From assembly GCF_018271995.1 (NCBI RefSeq), contig NZ_JAGUCO010000001.1, forward strand, positions 62,001 through 126,000: a stretch of DNA of 64,000 bases, given 5' to 3'. Source of the stretch: Carboxylicivirga linearis (GTDB lineage Bacteria > Bacteroidota > Bacteroidia > Bacteroidales > Marinilabiliaceae). Position 1 is the stretch's first letter. Each line of letters begins with the position of its first letter. The translations under genes were made by a program, and so were the position numbers. Shown here piece by piece: positions 63,676 through 64,000 of the stretch. Below the pieces are notes generated by a model. The model searched no databases and was not told the DNA's origin. It saw nothing but the letters and a program-made list of their open reading frames with translations.

Positions 63676-64000
63676 ATTCTTCCTGATCATTTCTAACCAA
63701 GTCAATAGGCTTGGCTTTAAAAAGTCGATTGCGGGCTCGTACGGCCAGATTATACATAACCGGAGCCATTACTAAGGTTAATATCGTTGAGGTTGATAAG
63801 CCAAAAATAACCGTCCATGCCATAGGTGACCAGAAGTCGGCATTATCACCACCGAAGTAGATATTTGGATCCAAATTCTCAAATAAGCTGAAGAAGTCGA
63901 AGTTCAGCCCTATTGCCATAGGTATCAAACCCAGCACCGTTGTAATGGCTGTAAGTAATACGGGGCGAAGACGTGTTTTACCTGCACGTACAATACTGTC
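63674..64000 (-). CDS. RND efflux transporter permease (5' part outside window)
   Basis: The last 108 codons of a large minus-strand gene: the reading frame is open to the window edge. It shows DSIVRAGKTRLRPVLLTAIT and VLGLIPMAIGL, both conserved in AcrB/HAE1-type permeases, then the last transmembrane pair and a basic tail. These trimeric inner-membrane pumps expel drugs or other compounds with a periplasmic adaptor and an outer-membrane channel. Only the family can be stated. Confidence 0.92.
   Translation of the reverse strand, partial: DSIVRAGKTRLRPVLLTAITTVLGLIPMAIGLNFDFFSLFENLDPNIYFGGDNADFWSPMAWTVIFGLSTSTILTLVMAPVMYNLAVRARNRLFKAKPIDLVRNDQEE

Noticed and set aside
1-64000. tRNA/rRNA genes, CRISPR arrays, insertion sequences, prophage or defence genes
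   Set aside because: I saw no cloverleaf with a T-arm sequence, no regularly spaced repeats, and no transposase, integrase, restriction or abortive-infection gene; a covariance-model scan would be needed to exclude small RNAs fully.

Overview
The window looks like chromosomal DNA of a Bacteroidota bacterium, most likely a free-living member of Bacteroidales/Marinilabiliales or a near relative. Only the phylum is well supported. The evidence is low GC, the recurrent Bacteroidota -7 promoter box TAnnTTTG upstream of genes, weak Shine-Dalgarno sequences, outer-membrane beta-barrel proteins, a T9SS-like C-terminal sorting domain, GH43/GH127/GH16 glycanases, and family versions (YifB, sirtuin, pyrophosphatase, MutL) of the Bacteroidota type. 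I saw no tRNA, rRNA, CRISPR array, transposase, integrase or prophage gene.

Layout. 1-5.2 kb: mutL (3' end outside the window), a small membrane protein, a voltage-gated K+ channel with a zinc ribbon, a sirtuin, a beta-barrel protein and comF. 5.3-10.8 kb: small secreted proteins, a nitrilase-family hydrolase, gmhA, yifB/comM and ppa. 10.8-17.4 kb (minus strand): a response regulator/2TM protein/histidine kinase operon, hemG with a four-helix histidine-rich membrane partner, and an AsmA/DUF748 protein. 17.8-30.4 kb: a secreted exonuclease/phosphatase-like lipoprotein, then a cell-surface glycan region. That region holds an operon GT4 / LTA-synthase-like phosphotransferase / U32 protein / DUF2797, two more glycosyltransferases, a TagF-like CDP-glycerol transferase directly coupled to an ATP-grasp ligase, and a GH43 lipoprotein. 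30.7-35.5 kb: metH and metF. 35.6-38.5 kb: two coupled outer-membrane proteins, one with ComEA-like helix-hairpin-helix motifs. 38.6-48.5 kb: purE, hpt-adk, obgE plus a membrane-anchored MutS homologue, parE-parC and aroK. 49.1-57.1 kb: a nearly complete heme operon hemA-hemC-hemD-hemB-hemL-hemE-hemN. 57.2-64 kb: a modular GH127 arabinofuranosidase, larB-larE for the nickel-pincer cofactor, a GH16 lipoprotein and the end of an RND efflux permease.

How the genes fit together. The heme cluster makes coproporphyrin(ogen)/protoporphyrinogen from glutamyl-tRNA, and hemG, 35 kb away, supplies protoporphyrinogen oxidation. HemN is oxygen-independent while HemG belongs to the FAD oxidase family, which suggests life across changing oxygen levels. 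metH and metF close the folate/methionine cycle. hpt, adk and purE serve purine metabolism. The glycan region appears to build and decorate an envelope polysaccharide, possibly with glycerophosphate and amino-acid-like groups.

The most interesting points are non-coding and contextual. Two different palindromic repeats share one architecture and stop 5-7 bp before the hemE and hemN start codons. An intrinsic terminator sits inside the heme operon. An attenuator-like hairpin lies in the hpt leader, and a three-arm palindrome lies downstream of metF. A HemG partner membrane protein and the TagF-like/ATP-grasp pair are candidate undescribed functional units. No single region stands out as an unmistakably new defence or mobile system.
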